The position numbers were made by a program, and so were the translations under genes. A DNA stretch of 64,000 nt. Source: an uncultured Micrococcales bacterium. GTDB taxonomy: Bacteria > Actinomycetota > Actinomycetes > Actinomycetales > Microbacteriaceae. The notes under the pieces were generated by a model that was not told where the DNA came from, did not search any database, and was given only the letters and a program-made list of their open reading frames with translations. Where the stretch lies: the NCBI GenBank assembly GCA_913062975.1, contig CAJXZO010000001.1, positions 124,001 through 188,000 on the forward strand, given 5' to 3'. Numbering within the stretch: position 1 is the first letter of the stretch; every line of letters starts with the position of its first letter. Shown in pieces: positions 44,361 to 54,830 of this stretch.

Positions 44361-45655
44361 CGGACTGTTATTCGCAGATCTGACCCAACATTGGAATTAT
44401 CCGCCGGCAAATACTCGGTCAGTTGATTGCCCACTCTCACCAATAGAGACTCACCAGTTATCTCAATCAAATCACCAACCTCAACGATTGCAGTGATTCG
44501 TTCTTGACCACTTAGGTTGGCAATCTGACCGTCAATCAAAACCCCATCGCGATATTGCTGCAATGTTGCCAGCGATTCACCGACGGAAGCTATCTCCAAT
44601 TCACCATCAATAGTTGCCACCACGGTCAAATCTCTTTCGAAACTTGGCTCTGCCAAACTCGTGAAGTAATCACCGATTAGAGGATTGCTGGTTTTTGACC
44701 CAAGCAAAACCGGTTGCTCCACATCCACTGAGACCCTGTAGCTTCCAGGTTGCAGGGCTGGCAATTCAATTTGATTGACCCCAGCTTCCAAACTGACCCG
44801 CAGTGCATCCCCAAAACCTTGCTCCAGAGAACTAATAGAAACCGTTCCGTCTGCCTCCTCGGTTGAGAGGATAAACAGCTCCGGCAATCTATCCTGTTCT
44901 GGAACATCCTCACCCTGCACTGTCACCAGCATGCTGGGGTTTATCTGAAGCTGGTTATGAGCCACCAAATCGGCACCGGTTGCAGTTGTTCCAGAATTAG
45001 TCTTGGATTGCACCCAAGCGGCGAAACGTCCCCCCTGGCTTTTTATGCTGATTCCAACAGAGGATTGATTTGGCGCATACCTAGCCAGGTTGACAATCTT
45101 GGTCTCGCCTGGAGCTAGGGACAAAGTGTCACTCGGTAACTGTTTATCACCATAGAAGCCCAGTTCAAGAATTGTTGATAGGACATCGGGGTTATGAATG
45201 ACAAGCAAACTCTCTGAACCCAACCGGGTCCCAGTTGGTGCCAACAGCCAAGCCTCAGTTTTTGGTTTTTTGCAGCTAACGGTGACTGTTCCACTGATTC
45301 GATTTCTGTCCACCGATTGCCACATATAACCACTGAGCTCGGAACTTAGTTGAATGTCTGAATCTGCTTGAAAACTTGCGGGCTGATCGGCTCTAAATGG
45401 TGTTGGTTGAGAGTCTCTGACCAGGTAGAAATCTGCATCTCCGATGCCCTCTATGCTGTCCACATCGGTTCCATCCTCGCCACCAAGCTCCACCAGAGCC
45501 CCCGGACAAACCACTTCAAGCTCTCTGGCTGGAACACTGACCTCAACCGCTTCTGGTAGCTCGGCATTTGAAACCAATGATTGCATCGGAATCAAAAAAG
45601 TTCCTACCAAAGCACCAATTGGAATCACTACAAGAGCTCTCAAAAACCATTTCAT
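44357..45655 (-). CDS. DUF5719-like extracytoplasmic protein
   Basis: A 432-residue protein with an N-terminal hydrophobic anchor (about 4-26, LRALVVIPIGALVG) and an all-beta extracellular part. In actinobacteria this family follows the membrane glycosyltransferase gene and is thought to share its role in envelope glycosylation, which is not shown here. ATG 45655 overlaps the upstream stop by 4 bases. No catalytic motif is seen. Confidence 0.75.
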   Translation of the reverse strand: MKWFLRALVVIPIGALVGTFLIPMQSLVSNAELPEAVEVSVPARELEVVCPGALVELGGEDGTDVDSIEGIGDADFYLVRDSQPTPFRADQPASFQADSDIQLSSELSGYMWQSVDRNRISGTVTVSCKKPKTEAWLLAPTGTRLGSESLLVIHNPDVLSTILELGFYGDKQLPSDTLSLAPGETKIVNLARYAPNQSSVGISIKSQGGRFAAWVQSKTNSGTTATGADLVAHNQLQINPSMLVTVQGEDVPEQDRLPELFILSTEEADGTVSISSLEQGFGDALRVSLEAGVNQIELPALQPGSYRVSVDVEQPVLLGSKTSNPLIGDYFTSLAEPSFERDLTVVATIDGELEIASVGESLATLQQYRDGVLIDGQIANLSGQERITAIVEVGDLIEITGESLLVRVGNQLTEYLPADNSNVGSDLRITVR

Positions 45656-48210
45656 CGCCGACTCCTGACTCTTGATCTGCCTCGAATTGAGGCGGGAGTG
45701 GGAATGGCAATCAATAGCGACAAAACCAAAACAATTATCGGGATGAATTGCTCTAACCGCAGACTTATCCGCTTGTCTTCCAAAACGGTTTCATCCGCTC
45801 TCCATAGCCCACCCCGACTGGTTTGACCCGCGAATGTCAATTCAGGAACTCGAGATAGCTGAGATGAAAGAAGTGAGTTCTCACCCTCTAGCTCGACAAA
45901 AGCAATCTTCCACTGATTCATCAATTCTTGAACCCCCGTGGAGTTGCTGGCAATCAGCGATGCCGTTAGCGATGCAATTGATTCCTCCCGCTGTTGATCT
46001 ATTTCTGAAACAAGAGCCTTTAGGTTGGATTGTTCACCGAGATTTTCACCATTTCCTTCGCGCAGTGAAACTGACTCTCCAGATCCAGAGATGATCAATG
46101 TGTTCAATTCAAAACGCTGGGATTCAACTTCAACGATTGCTGGGACCTGACGGTATTCACTCCACTGATATCCAAGTTGCGAATTGAATTGCCAAACAAC
46201 TCCGACCACTGTCAATGAAACAGCCGTGACAATCGAGATAATCTCAATCACCTTGTTCGTATTTTTCACAAGCACTACAGCCAAAGCCATAAAACCAAGA
46301 GCAAGCATTAGCTGACCATTGGCACTGACCTCAGAGAATTCCTGAGAAAAGCCAAACTGCAAATGCTCAATTACCGCAAAGGCCAAAACGGCCAATGACG
46401 CTGAAACGAGCATTAGCAAGCTGAGGGCTTTTGGAGAAAAAGTGAAACTCGCCACCGCCACCAAAAACAGCGCCAGACCAGCTAATAAGAATGGTTGAAA
46501 CTGCCAATCGTTTGAATAGTCAAACAAGCCACCCTGAGGTGCAAACAGAGTAAGCGGATTTGAGATCCAATAAATAATTGAGGGCCAAATAACCACCAGC
46601 AGAGGGATTGGCACAAACACCAAAAACCCAACTCTGTTCAGATTGAAGACTGCCAATACAAACACCGAGACCAATAACACTGGAATTGCTGATGGTGATG
46701 ATGCTCCCACCATCGCCAACATAAATCCCGACCAAGCCATCCAACGCCAAGCTCTGGAACTCACCGAAGATTGAATCACCATAATCAACGAGTGAACTAA
46801 CCAACCCAATCCAACAAAACCAACAACTAACCCAATGTCAGGCTCTAGCAACTGAATTGCATAGAGTGGCCCGATGGCATAAGCAAGACTCAGGGTGCTG
46901 ATTAGAAGTTTTTGCTCACTCAGTTTGGAAAGTGCAAGCCAAGCTCCCGCAAAAGCAAAAGCTGGAGCCAAAAACACAAACCAACCCAGAGCCGCCGATG
47001 GTGACCAGAAGCTGAATGCTGAAATAAAACTCAATGGAAAGACAAGAGGGTCTGTTGGATATCCACTATCAAGCCCCCATGCGCCTGATATCAATTCGGT
47101 CCAATTAGCACTCAGGGGCAAGAAATTTCCACCCAGGACAACTTCGTTTCCAGGCAATAATCTGTAGTTGGCGACCAACGTCAATGGCATCAACCAAGCC
47201 CACGGGCCACTGAACAAACCAGGCTTATAGGCTGCCGGTGGTAATTCGCTAAACCTCCGTCTAGACCTGTCTCTAATTTCTGCAAACCCAACCCGCAAAG
47301 AAGAAATTGAGCTCGGTTTCCCAATCTTTCGAAGATTTCTAGCACCATTCAGGTGAGCTGGAAGCGAAAAAAAGGCCGCGAATCCAGCAAATAGTTCGGG
47401 AAGGAATAACCTGACCCTGCGAGATCCGATCAGCCAAATGGATCTGATGATGGAAACCAGTGGCAAAAAAAGCCAAAGAAAGAAGCTGAGGATCACCGGC
47501 GCGGTGATGATACTCAGGTGATAATCCGCATACCTCTTGGCAAAATGTGAACCAAACAAATTTCTGGCGCCATCAATCGCATGAGCTTCGCCAAGCCTCA
47601 CCTTAGATTTTGATTCAACCAGCACCCTTCTTCCCTGAACCCACTGTTTGATTCCAAACACCAAGGAGCCCGCAGCCATTGGTGTTGACTCACTCGGCAG
47701 ATCCTGAATTGAATCTGACTTGATCAGGCTTCCCGCGTAATCAGATGCTAAAACATCACGAATCAGATCGTGCTGTCCCTGATCCATTTCTGAATCCACC
47801 AAGTCAAAGCTTGAACCCAGCGGCGAAAGAGTCTTACCAAAACTTGCAAATATATTTGGGGTTTCCCAGCGAACTAGTTTTGACCCCAATACTGAAGCCG
47901 ATGGTGAGGTCTCAGCCGTTAGCGCCAGATGATACAGAGCATCGGGGTCAGGACAGCTGTCTGCGAATAAAACCCAAAACCAATCTGGCTTTTCTACCGC
48001 AGAAACAAGCGAGCTGAGCCTTTTTTGAAAGCTCCCCTCGATATCGATGTGAGGAACATCGTGTTTCTTCGCAATCTCGCGTTCGCTTTCTGAAGTGCAC
48101 CCAATAAGAATCTGATTCGGTTGAGTTGACTGACTTTGAATGCCGAAGATTGTCTCTTCAAGATAATCAGCATTGCCGCCAATCACCAGGGCGGTTACTG
48201 AAAGCGACAT
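45652..48210 (-). CDS. Large membrane glycosyltransferase (family 2 N-terminal domain)
   Basis: An 852-residue protein. Residues 1-225 look like a GT-A domain (TALVIGGNADYLEETI, WVLFADSCPDPDAL with the metal-binding type acidic motif altered), and the remainder has about 13 to 15 hydrophobic helices plus an extracellular segment near 690-815. Probably moves or elaborates a cell-wall glycan. ATG 48210 lies nine bases after the whiB2 TAG stop without a ribosome site; TAGTAT overlaps that stop in leaderless position. Confidence 0.8.
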   Translation of the reverse strand: MSLSVTALVIGGNADYLEETIFGIQSQSTQPNQILIGCTSESEREIAKKHDVPHIDIEGSFQKRLSSLVSAVEKPDWFWVLFADSCPDPDALYHLALTAETSPSASVLGSKLVRWETPNIFASFGKTLSPLGSSFDLVDSEMDQGQHDLIRDVLASDYAGSLIKSDSIQDLPSESTPMAAGSLVFGIKQWVQGRRVLVESKSKVRLGEAHAIDGARNLFGSHFAKRYADYHLSIITAPVILSFFLWLFLPLVSIIRSIWLIGSRRVRLFLPELFAGFAAFFSLPAHLNGARNLRKIGKPSSISSLRVGFAEIRDRSRRRFSELPPAAYKPGLFSGPWAWLMPLTLVANYRLLPGNEVVLGGNFLPLSANWTELISGAWGLDSGYPTDPLVFPLSFISAFSFWSPSAALGWFVFLAPAFAFAGAWLALSKLSEQKLLISTLSLAYAIGPLYAIQLLEPDIGLVVGFVGLGWLVHSLIMVIQSSVSSRAWRWMAWSGFMLAMVGASSPSAIPVLLVSVFVLAVFNLNRVGFLVFVPIPLLVVIWPSIIYWISNPLTLFAPQGGLFDYSNDWQFQPFLLAGLALFLVAVASFTFSPKALSLLMLVSASLAVLAFAVIEHLQFGFSQEFSEVSANGQLMLALGFMALAVVLVKNTNKVIEIISIVTAVSLTVVGVVWQFNSQLGYQWSEYRQVPAIVEVESQRFELNTLIISGSGESVSLREGNGENLGEQSNLKALVSEIDQQREESIASLTASLIASNSTGVQELMNQWKIAFVELEGENSLLSSQLSRVPELTFAGQTSRGGLWRADETVLEDKRISLRLEQFIPIIVLVLSLLIAIPTPASIRGRSRVRSRR

Positions 48211-48219
48211 GAATTAATA

Positions 48220-48522
48220 CTAAGCGCGACGCTTCAGTTTCCTGCGCTCCCGCTCGCTGAGGCCTCCCCAGATGCCGAATCTTTCGTCATTTTTCAATGC
48301 ATACTCCAAGCATTCGGACTTGACCTCACACTGCCCACAAATCCTCTTAGCATCTCTGGTGGAGCCGCCCTTTTCGGGAAAAAAGGCCTCGGGGTCAGTT
48401 TGTGCACACAATGCGTCACCCTGCCATGAAAGTGGATCGACAGCCTGGTCGTCGTAAGCATTTGCCACCCCCAACCGAAGAACGTCTACGAACCAATTCG
48501 CAGCTAAATTTTCTTCTGGCAT
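48220..48522 (-). CDS. whiB2: WhiB-family Fe-S regulator (WhiB2/WhmD-like)
   Basis: A 100-residue WhiB protein with ligands Cys39, Cys62, Cys65 and Cys71, then GIWGGLSERERRKLKRR, the turn and basic tail. WhiB2/WhmD controls septation and division genes in actinobacteria. GGGAGAGG precedes ATG 48522. A 14-base inverted repeat lies in the divergent region shared with galE. Confidence 0.93.
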   Translation of the reverse strand: MPEENLAANWFVDVLRLGVANAYDDQAVDPLSWQGDALCAQTDPEAFFPEKGGSTRDAKRICGQCEVKSECLEYALKNDERFGIWGGLSERERRKLKRRA

Positions 48523-48554
48523 TTAAACCTCTCCCTCAAACTTCTCAAATGTAA

Positions 48555-48568
48555 TTACACACGTGTAA
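48555..48568. promoter_or_regulatory. Inverted repeat in the whiB2-galE divergent region
   Basis: TTACACACGTGTAA has perfect 6-base arms around AC. Its position 33 bases upstream of whiB2 suggests an operator. The regulator is not known. Confidence 0.45.
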
Positions 48569-48632
48569 CTATGCATAAGTCAAGTTGAACTTTTTCCAAT
48601 TTGAGTAATTTCTCAATTCTGCATTCAATGAC

Positions 48633-48638
48633 TAGCCT
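48633..48638 (+). promoter_or_regulatory. Leaderless -10 element for galE
   Basis: TAGCCT, then six bases, then GTG 48645. The same hexamer and spacing precede crtB. Confidence 0.5.
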
Positions 48639-48644
48639 TGGGGT

Positions 48645-49595
48645 GTGAATGTGCTTATCACTGGCGGTGCCGGATACATTGGCTCTCATGTCGGGAGACT
48701 CTTGACTGAGGCTGGACACTCAGTTGTGTCAGTTGATGACTTCAGCACCGGAATGTCAGACCGCATTCAACATGAATCCTACGAGCTTGAACTTGAAAAC
48801 CCAGACGCGGAGAAAGAGCTAGCTCGTATCCTCAAAAATCACCACATTGAAACAGTCGTTCACTTTGCCGCCAGAAAACAGGTTGGTGAAAGTGTTCAAA
48901 AACCTGAACTCTATTTCAAGTCAAATGTCGGCGGTCTTCTAAACCTCCTAAACGCGATGAAAACAGTTGGTGTGAAGAAATTGGTTTTCAGCAGCTCTGC
49001 CGCTGTTTATGGAATGCCTGATGTTGAGCAGGTGACTGAGCAAAGCTCCACCAATCCAATAAACCCCTATGGGCAGACAAAACTGGTGGGTGAGTGGATG
49101 ATAGACAACGCCAAAGTATGGGGGCTAAGTGCTATATCGCTGAGATATTTCAACGTAGCTGGAACTGGCTGGCCAGATCTTGCTGACAAACAGGCGCTAA
49201 ACCTGATTCCCATAGCTATTTCAAAAATCAGAGATGGCGAACCAATAAGCGTTTTTGGTGATGATTACCAAACCGAGGACGGCAGTTGTATTAGAGATTA
49301 CATCCACGTCATGGATCTAGCACGCGCCCACATCGACGCCATTCCCCAGCTAAAGAATCCTGGCAATGAAGTATTCAATGTTGGGACTGGTGAAGGGTCC
49401 AGTGTTTTTGAGGTGTTGACTGAGCTCAAAAAAGTTTCAGGAATTGATTTTGAACTTAATGTGACGAATAGACGAGCAGGTGACCCACCGAAATTGATTG
49501 CATCATCCGAAAAGATTCAGAAAGCCCTGGGTTGGAAGGCAGAATTTGGACTAGAAGAAATCGCGCAAACAGCCTGGTCTTCTAGGGGATTCTAA
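48645..49595 (+). CDS. galE: UDP-glucose 4-epimerase
   Basis: A 316-residue extended SDR interconverting UDP-glucose and UDP-galactose. The Rossmann motif GGAGYIGSH (about 7-15), Ser in FSSSAAVYG and Tyr-x-x-x-Lys in [11 protein letters not shown] are intact. GTG 48645 is the first codon after a leaderless -10. It links the galactose released by the GH42 enzymes to nucleotide sugars and also feeds wall polysaccharide. The 3' end overlaps the LysM gene by 14 bases. Confidence 0.95.
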   Translation: MNVLITGGAGYIGSHVGRLLTEAGHSVVSVDDFSTGMSDRIQHESYELELENPDAEKELARILKNHHIETVVHFAARKQVGESVQKPELYFKSNVGGLLNLLNAMKTVGVKKLVFSSSAAVYGMPDVEQVTEQSSTNPINPYGQTKLVGEWMIDNAKVWGLSAISLRYFNVAGTGWPDLADKQALNLIPIAISKIRDGEPISVFGDDYQTEDGSCIRDYIHVMDLARAHIDAIPQLKNPGNEVFNVGTGEGSSVFEVLTELKKVSGIDFELNVTNRRAGDPPKLIASSEKIQKALGWKAEFGLEEIAQTAWSSRGF

Positions 49596-52500
49596 GAAGT
49601 TGGTTCACTCGAATGAGGTTTGGGTTTGTAATTCCGTTTTCTTCAACAATCGCTCGGTAACTAACACTGAATCTCGCCGCAATTCTAAATAGGGTATCCC
49701 CCGCTCGGACGACATAGGTCTGTTGCTGCTCAGCCTCGGGTGTGGGGCCCGATTCAGTCTCAGTCTCGGGCTCGGATTGCGACTCGTCGCCACCTTGAAT
49801 CGGTTGATTGGGAATTGTTAGAACCTGTCCAACAAAAATTAGATTTGGATTACTCAATCCACTCGCGCTGACAATTTCCGAAGTTGGCACACCGAATTGT
49901 GATGCGATTCTGCTCAAAAAATCACCACTCTTGACTCTGTATTCGATGTCTCCTGTTTCACCAGTGGGGGTGACATCTGGCTCAGGCTCTGGCTGCGGAG
50001 CAGGCTCTGGCTGTGGCTCTGGCTCTGGCTCAGACTCGCCGGGCATCTCCGTTGAACCGTCTGATCCAGGGATGATCAATACCTGACCAACTCGGATGAA
50101 GTTGGCGTTTGTGAGATTGTTCGCCTCCACCAACTCGGCCACGGTTGTTCCCTGGCTGGCAGCAATCTTAGACAAAAAGTCTCCTGGCTGAACAACATAC
50201 TCCCTCGCCTCAGTAGCTTCTGGTGCGGTTGGCGAGGGCTGACTGGGGGATGTTGGGCTGGTTTCCTCTTCGCTGATGAAGTCTCCTATGGTGGCGCCGT
50301 CCTCAGTCACGATATTGGTGTTAGCTGGAAGCTCAGAACCTGTTGGAATGTTGTCCGCAAACCAGTTGGAGACCCAGTTATAGCCGAGTGAATCTTCACT
50401 CAGACTCTGGTACTCACCAAAGTTTTCCATGGCAAATTTTTCTCCCTGCACTACAACAAAAATCTCTCGGTTCTGATTGCGAATGAATTGAGTCATCTGG
50501 GTTTCCTGTTCACCCATTGCCTGACAGGTTGAAGCTTCCAGCTCGACTGCATTGCCAGGATACTGAGCGAAAACCTGTGGGCTGGTTGGAATCAACTTGC
50601 CCTCATCCAGGAAATAATTTGCAGAGCCGCACCTAATTTTTGCCTGAGTCATGGGCTCGAGGGTTTCATGCCTATCAAGGAACTTGTCGTTTAATTCGTA
50701 AATCGGTCTGTCTGTGGAGGCTACTGCCTGTGCACTTGATCCCAAAGGAATCTTTTTGTCATAGCCATCAATCAAAAATAGTGAGCCGGATTGCTTTCCG
50801 CGAATAACACTGGCCGGCGCTGTTGCTGCGAATCCACCCGGGATTGAGGTAACTAAAGACTCCGGAAGGGTGATTGCTGGGCCAAGTTCGGAAACCAGGT
50901 CACTCAGCATTCCACTTTGCAAAACAGTTTGCCTTTGTCCATTTTTGACGACATAGGTGTAGAAGGAATTAGGGAATTTCATCAAAGTTGGCGTTGCGAT
51001 GCTGGACTCAAGCGTCGGCACCTTTTCCAAAAACTCATCACTCACCTGCACCGCATTGGTAACTAACTGATCGATTTCATCCACGGGGAGTTTTCCTGAT
51101 GCAGTGATAGCAAACCCATCTCCCCGACTGGATTTCACGAAACCACTCAATGGAACCTCTGAGCTGATCGCATAATCAAGCGTCACCACTCCCTGAGCTT
51201 CGTCAAACCATTTGGTTAGTCCGATCTCTGAAGCCATGGCCGGATCAATCAAGTAAAGACCATTGGTTGCTGCAAGAGCCAAGCGGTCATCACCTTCGAT
51301 TTCAAATACTGCTAGCTCACTGGTCAGCGGTGCACCAGCAGTGAGACTTGGCAAATTAGCAAGCTCAGCCACTATTGGCTGAGGAACTACATTGGTCACT
51401 TTTTGCAGTGCCAGGGAGTCGAACACTCTTCTATATTGACCATTCTCGATCCAATATTGCCCAGACTGAGTGTTCACCAACTGGCTAATTTCAAAACCAT
51501 TTTCAAACTCAAGTAATTGAGCACTTGGAAGCACAAGTTTGTCATTGCAATCTAAACCGAACTGAGCCGCCACCTCACAATTGGGAACCAGATATCGCTT
51601 ATCCCCAGCGAGCACGAACAATTCTTGAGTTGAAGATGATTCAACCAGTAACTGCATGGCACCGCCATCTTCAAAGCTTTCTAGATAAGGGGCTGAAATC
51701 TCACCGACGGGTCCCAGCGCTTGCAGCGCTTCCACTTGGCTGGGGTCGGTAATTTCATATCGCTTGGAACCGCTAATTACATAAAGCGGGCTTCCCGCGC
51801 TCTGCAGCAGGTAACCTCCACCAATTGGAGACCCAAACCAGTCATGGAAAAATCGCCAGAAGTTTCTGTTTCCGTAAGCGCTGCAACTATCCCCCGTGCC
51901 ATACATGTTGTTCAAGGCTGCGTTGTTGGGTGTGTAGGGGGTGTAGTAGTAAAGGTTTGCTGTTGCCTGGCTTTTCAACTCAAAGCTCTTGGTGCCACAG
52001 GATGACCTTGGGCTGTAACGAACGTTCACTGTTCTGCCAGGGCGCAACCAGGTGAAAGAACCCTCTGGGTTCCCATACCACTGCAACTGGCTTGCGCCTC
52101 TGTATAGCTGATTGAAAAGACCGACGTAGACCTTTCCGCAAATTCCAGGGTCACTGTCGGGGCAGCCATAGCCCATGGCAGCTCGATACATATAGCCAGT
52201 TGGCTTGGAACTGGTGACCAGGCCCTGCTCCTTCTGAAGCTTCACAATCAAAACCTGCGGATTGATGCCACAAGCTGTTGAAACGTCGTAGATAATCTGT
52301 GCTGCGGTTGCACCACTCCTTGCAGGAATTGCTGCACATCTGCCATCTGCTGCTTCCATGGCGGGTGTGTCCATCACGTAATCTTTCAGGCAATCAGGAC
52401 CTGAAGCGTCTGCCCTGCAGTTATCTACCCTTGAATCAAAAAATTCTTGGATCTGATCAACACCCATGGTTCCAAAGTCAAAAAACACACTGTCAGAAAT

Positions 52501-52614
52501 AATCAAACCAGGATCAAAAGCACTGCCTGGAGGAGCAGCCTCAGCTTGCTGTGCCGGAACAATCAGAGCAGACAGCAAAGAAACAGACCCTGCCAGGGTA
52601 AGAAATTTACGCAC
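49582..52614 (-). CDS. Secreted three-LysM protein with lysozyme-like N-terminal domain
   Basis: A 1010-residue exported protein. Signal peptide 1-26 ends in AEA. Residues 35-260 hold a Cys-rich domain ([27 protein letters not shown]) also found in other actinobacterial secreted proteins and possibly a glycan hydrolase with Glu in KEQG. A long beta-rich middle part follows. Three LysM domains (near 810-855, 890-930 and 965-1010), separated by Glu/Pro/Gln/Ser-rich linkers, bind peptidoglycan. GTG 52614 overlaps the lipoprotein stop (TAGTG). Probably acts on the cell wall outside the membrane. Confidence 0.85.
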   Translation of the reverse strand: MRKFLTLAGSVSLLSALIVPAQQAEAAPPGSAFDPGLIISDSVFFDFGTMGVDQIQEFFDSRVDNCRADASGPDCLKDYVMDTPAMEAADGRCAAIPARSGATAAQIIYDVSTACGINPQVLIVKLQKEQGLVTSSKPTGYMYRAAMGYGCPDSDPGICGKVYVGLFNQLYRGASQLQWYGNPEGSFTWLRPGRTVNVRYSPRSSCGTKSFELKSQATANLYYYTPYTPNNAALNNMYGTGDSCSAYGNRNFWRFFHDWFGSPIGGGYLLQSAGSPLYVISGSKRYEITDPSQVEALQALGPVGEISAPYLESFEDGGAMQLLVESSSTQELFVLAGDKRYLVPNCEVAAQFGLDCNDKLVLPSAQLLEFENGFEISQLVNTQSGQYWIENGQYRRVFDSLALQKVTNVVPQPIVAELANLPSLTAGAPLTSELAVFEIEGDDRLALAATNGLYLIDPAMASEIGLTKWFDEAQGVVTLDYAISSEVPLSGFVKSSRGDGFAITASGKLPVDEIDQLVTNAVQVSDEFLEKVPTLESSIATPTLMKFPNSFYTYVVKNGQRQTVLQSGMLSDLVSELGPAITLPESLVTSIPGGFAATAPASVIRGKQSGSLFLIDGYDKKIPLGSSAQAVASTDRPIYELNDKFLDRHETLEPMTQAKIRCGSANYFLDEGKLIPTSPQVFAQYPGNAVELEASTCQAMGEQETQMTQFIRNQNREIFVVVQGEKFAMENFGEYQSLSEDSLGYNWVSNWFADNIPTGSELPANTNIVTEDGATIGDFISEEETSPTSPSQPSPTAPEATEAREYVVQPGDFLSKIAASQGTTVAELVEANNLTNANFIRVGQVLIIPGSDGSTEMPGESEPEPEPQPEPAPQPEPEPDVTPTGETGDIEYRVKSGDFLSRIASQFGVPTSEIVSASGLSNPNLIFVGQVLTIPNQPIQGGDESQSEPETETESGPTPEAEQQQTYVVRAGDTLFRIAARFSVSYRAIVEENGITNPNLIRVNQLLRIP

Positions 52615-53141
52615 TAGGGAATCACCACCGAGACGGGCTCGCTTTCGCCTTTATAAGAATCAGAAATGTACTCAACAGAAACAACTGCCGTTCCACCGGG
52701 CAGGCTGGAAAGAGGGATATCAATCGGAGCGCACTGAGTGTAGTTACTGGACCTGTTGGCCATCACTGCTTGCTCTGTAGAAAAATCACCCGCAAGTAAT
52801 TTCAAGCTGCACTCCCCTCCATCTTCAACAACATCTAAAACCTGCACGATTACCTCCAGCTGACCCTCATCCTGATAAACCATGGCACTCACAACATCCA
52901 CGTTTACTTCACTCCGCTCAACTGGTTCAGGCTCTGTTTCAACTGGCTCTGGTTCAGTTTCGGGTTCGGGATCAACGGGTTCCGGTTCGGTTTCCGGTTC
53001 AACTTCGTTAACGTCTTGAGGTTCTGTTTCGTTATCGATCTCGATGGGGGTTGGTTGTGCGTTCCAGCTGGGAACAAAAGCGGAACAGCCGGACAGGCTC
53101 AAGCTGATAATTAAGGCAGTAGCTGAGACTCTCCAGCGCAT
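52614..53141 (-). CDS. Glu/Pro-rich lipoprotein, unknown function
   Basis: A 175-residue lipoprotein with lipobox SLSGC (Cys19), then an acidic stalk of Glu-Pro repeats (EPEPV units, about 36-76), and a C-terminal beta domain with two cysteines (ECSL and TQCAP) that may bond. GAGGAGG lies 6 bases before ATG 53141; the frame from TTG 53156 would start inside the ribosome site. It is coupled to the LysM gene and likely works with it at the wall. Confidence 0.8.
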   Translation of the reverse strand: MRWRVSATALIISLSLSGCSAFVPSWNAQPTPIEIDNETEPQDVNEVEPETEPEPVDPEPETEPEPVETEPEPVERSEVNVDVVSAMVYQDEGQLEVIVQVLDVVEDGGECSLKLLAGDFSTEQAVMANRSSNYTQCAPIDIPLSSLPGGTAVVSVEYISDSYKGESEPVSVVIP

Positions 53142-53213
53142 GACAGACCTCCTCAAGGTTAAAGCTTAATTTTAGAGTTGAAGGTTTGTGTAGACGCTGG
53201 TCGGCGTGGCGGT

Positions 53214-53702
53214 TTAGTTCAGCTGACCCTTCAGCTTCTCGTTTTTCTTGCCAACCTCTATTTTTAGTTCCTCTCGGAACTTATCCATCTTGTAAACAAG
53301 CTCCTTATCTTGAGCTCCCAAAATCCTGATTGCCATCAATCCTGCGTTTCTAGCACCGTCAATCGCCATCGTTGCCACGGGGACACCTGCTGGCATTTGG
53401 GCAATTGACAGCAAGGAATCAATGCCCTCCAGATTTTTCAGAGAAATAGGTACACCAATAACTGGAAGTGAAGTCATGGACGCAACCATCCCCGGCAGAT
53501 GAGCCGCGCCGCCGGCTCCAGCAATGATGACCTGAACTCCACGGGAGGCAGCCTGATTTGACCACTCGAGCATTGCATCGGGGGTTCGATGAGCGCTCAA
53601 CACTTCTACTTCTGGCTTGATGCCAAATTCGGCCAGCACTGCTTGTGCCTGCTCTAAAATTTTCCAGTCTGAATCAGACCCCATCACAATTGCTACGCTC
53701 AC
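53214..53702 (-). CDS. purE: N5-carboxyaminoimidazole ribonucleotide mutase
   Basis: A 162-residue class I PurE moving the carboxyl group of N5-CAIR to make CAIR in purine synthesis. MGSDSDW (7-13) and SAHRTP (near 40) are active-site motifs, with [10 protein letters not shown] near 67. GTG 53702 starts nine bases after the purK TAG stop; TAGGAT overlaps that stop in leaderless position, though AGGA could be a weak ribosome site. Confidence 0.96.
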   Translation of the reverse strand: MSVAIVMGSDSDWKILEQAQAVLAEFGIKPEVEVLSAHRTPDAMLEWSNQAASRGVQVIIAGAGGAAHLPGMVASMTSLPVIGVPISLKNLEGIDSLLSIAQMPAGVPVATMAIDGARNAGLMAIRILGAQDKELVYKMDKFREELKIEVGKKNEKLKGQLN

Positions 53703-53711
53703 GACTTCATC

Positions 53712-54830
53712 CTATGACCCGCTTATGACCGCGGCTGCCAAAAGCGCCCGAGATCTGACAGTTTCCAAATCATCCCCAACCACAGTTATGTGTCCCATTT
53801 TTCTTCCTGGCCTGGGAGATTTTCCATACGTGTGAATCTTTGCTTCGGGAAAGCGAAACATGACATCTGAAAAGTTTTCTAAAAAGTCAGTTCCTTTTTC
53901 AGTTCCCAGCAGGTTCACCATCACCGAAACATCCGAGGTCATATCCGTAAGCCCAAGTGGCAGATCAAGAACTGCTCGCAAGTGCTGCTCAAACTGACTG
54001 GTAACGGATGCATCGATTGTGAAGTGTCCGGAATTATGAGGCCTCATGGCCAATTCGTTTATTAGCAATTGACCATCTTTGGTTTGAAACATCTCAACCG
54101 CCATGACGCCGGTGACAGATAATTCGGTGGCGATCCTCTCTGCGATTTCTAAAGCTCGCTGTTGGTCAACATTTGGCGCTGGAGCTATCACCTGTGAGCA
54201 AACTCCGTTCAGTTGTATGGTCTCAACCGCGGGCCACGCCCGCCACTCACCACTTGCTCTACGGGCAGACAACACAGCAATTTCAGAATCGAAATCAACT
54301 AGTTGTTCGGCAAGCAGTGACCCTCCTAGTTTGTCGATTTCCGCAAACCAGTCATCAACCCCAGAAGGTTCGTCTATGACCCTCACGCCCTTGCCGTCAT
54401 ATCCTCCAACAGGGGTTTTTACAATGACTTTTCCGCCATTTTCTGCCATGAACTTCTCAAGCTCTGCAGAAGTCCTAACCTCACTCCAAGCAGGCATTGG
54501 CAAGCCGGCATCGGAAAGTCTTTTGCGCATCCAGAGTTTGTTTTGAGCAAATTGCAACGCGCTACTGGATGGCTGCACGCTACTTCCAGATCTTTCAACC
54601 TGCTCCAAGGTTGCAAGGGGCACATGCTCGTGATCAAAGGTGATGACATCAACCCCATCCGCAAACCAGCCAAGCTCCTCTGCGCTTTTGTAATCACCAA
54701 CCACGGTTGTTGAGTTTTCGGCAGACATTCCCTCTGCTTCGGCAAACACCCTAAGCTCAACACCGAGCGCGATTGCCTCGGGAATCATCATTCTCGCCAG
54801 CTGGCCTCCGCCTATGACTCCAACTTTCAA
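53712..54830 (-). CDS. purK: 5-(Carboxyamino)imidazole ribonucleotide synthase
   Basis: A 372-residue ATP-grasp enzyme making N5-CAIR from AIR, bicarbonate and ATP. N-terminal VIGGGQLARM, KTPVGGYDGKGVRVI (ATP-binding loop) and INELAMRPHNSGHFTID are present. TTG 54830 overlaps the birA TGA stop (TTGA). The birA-purK-purE run is one operon. Confidence 0.95.
   Translation of the reverse strand: MKVGVIGGGQLARMMIPEAIALGVELRVFAEAEGMSAENSTTVVGDYKSAEELGWFADGVDVITFDHEHVPLATLEQVERSGSSVQPSSSALQFAQNKLWMRKRLSDAGLPMPAWSEVRTSAELEKFMAENGGKVIVKTPVGGYDGKGVRVIDEPSGVDDWFAEIDKLGGSLLAEQLVDFDSEIAVLSARRASGEWRAWPAVETIQLNGVCSQVIAPAPNVDQQRALEIAERIATELSVTGVMAVEMFQTKDGQLLINELAMRPHNSGHFTIDASVTSQFEQHLRAVLDLPLGLTDMTSDVSVMVNLLGTEKGTDFLENFSDVMFRFPEAKIHTYGKSPRPGRKMGHITVVGDDLETVRSRALLAAAVISGS

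Noticed and set aside
49980-50035. Short direct repeats suggestive of a CRISPR or satellite
   Set aside because: They encode the Glu/Pro/Gln-rich linker of the LysM protein, are in frame and have no spacers.
52920-53035. Repeat array in the lipoprotein gene as an independent repeat element
   Set aside because: The repeats are Glu-Pro codons of the acidic stalk, fully explained by the coding frame.
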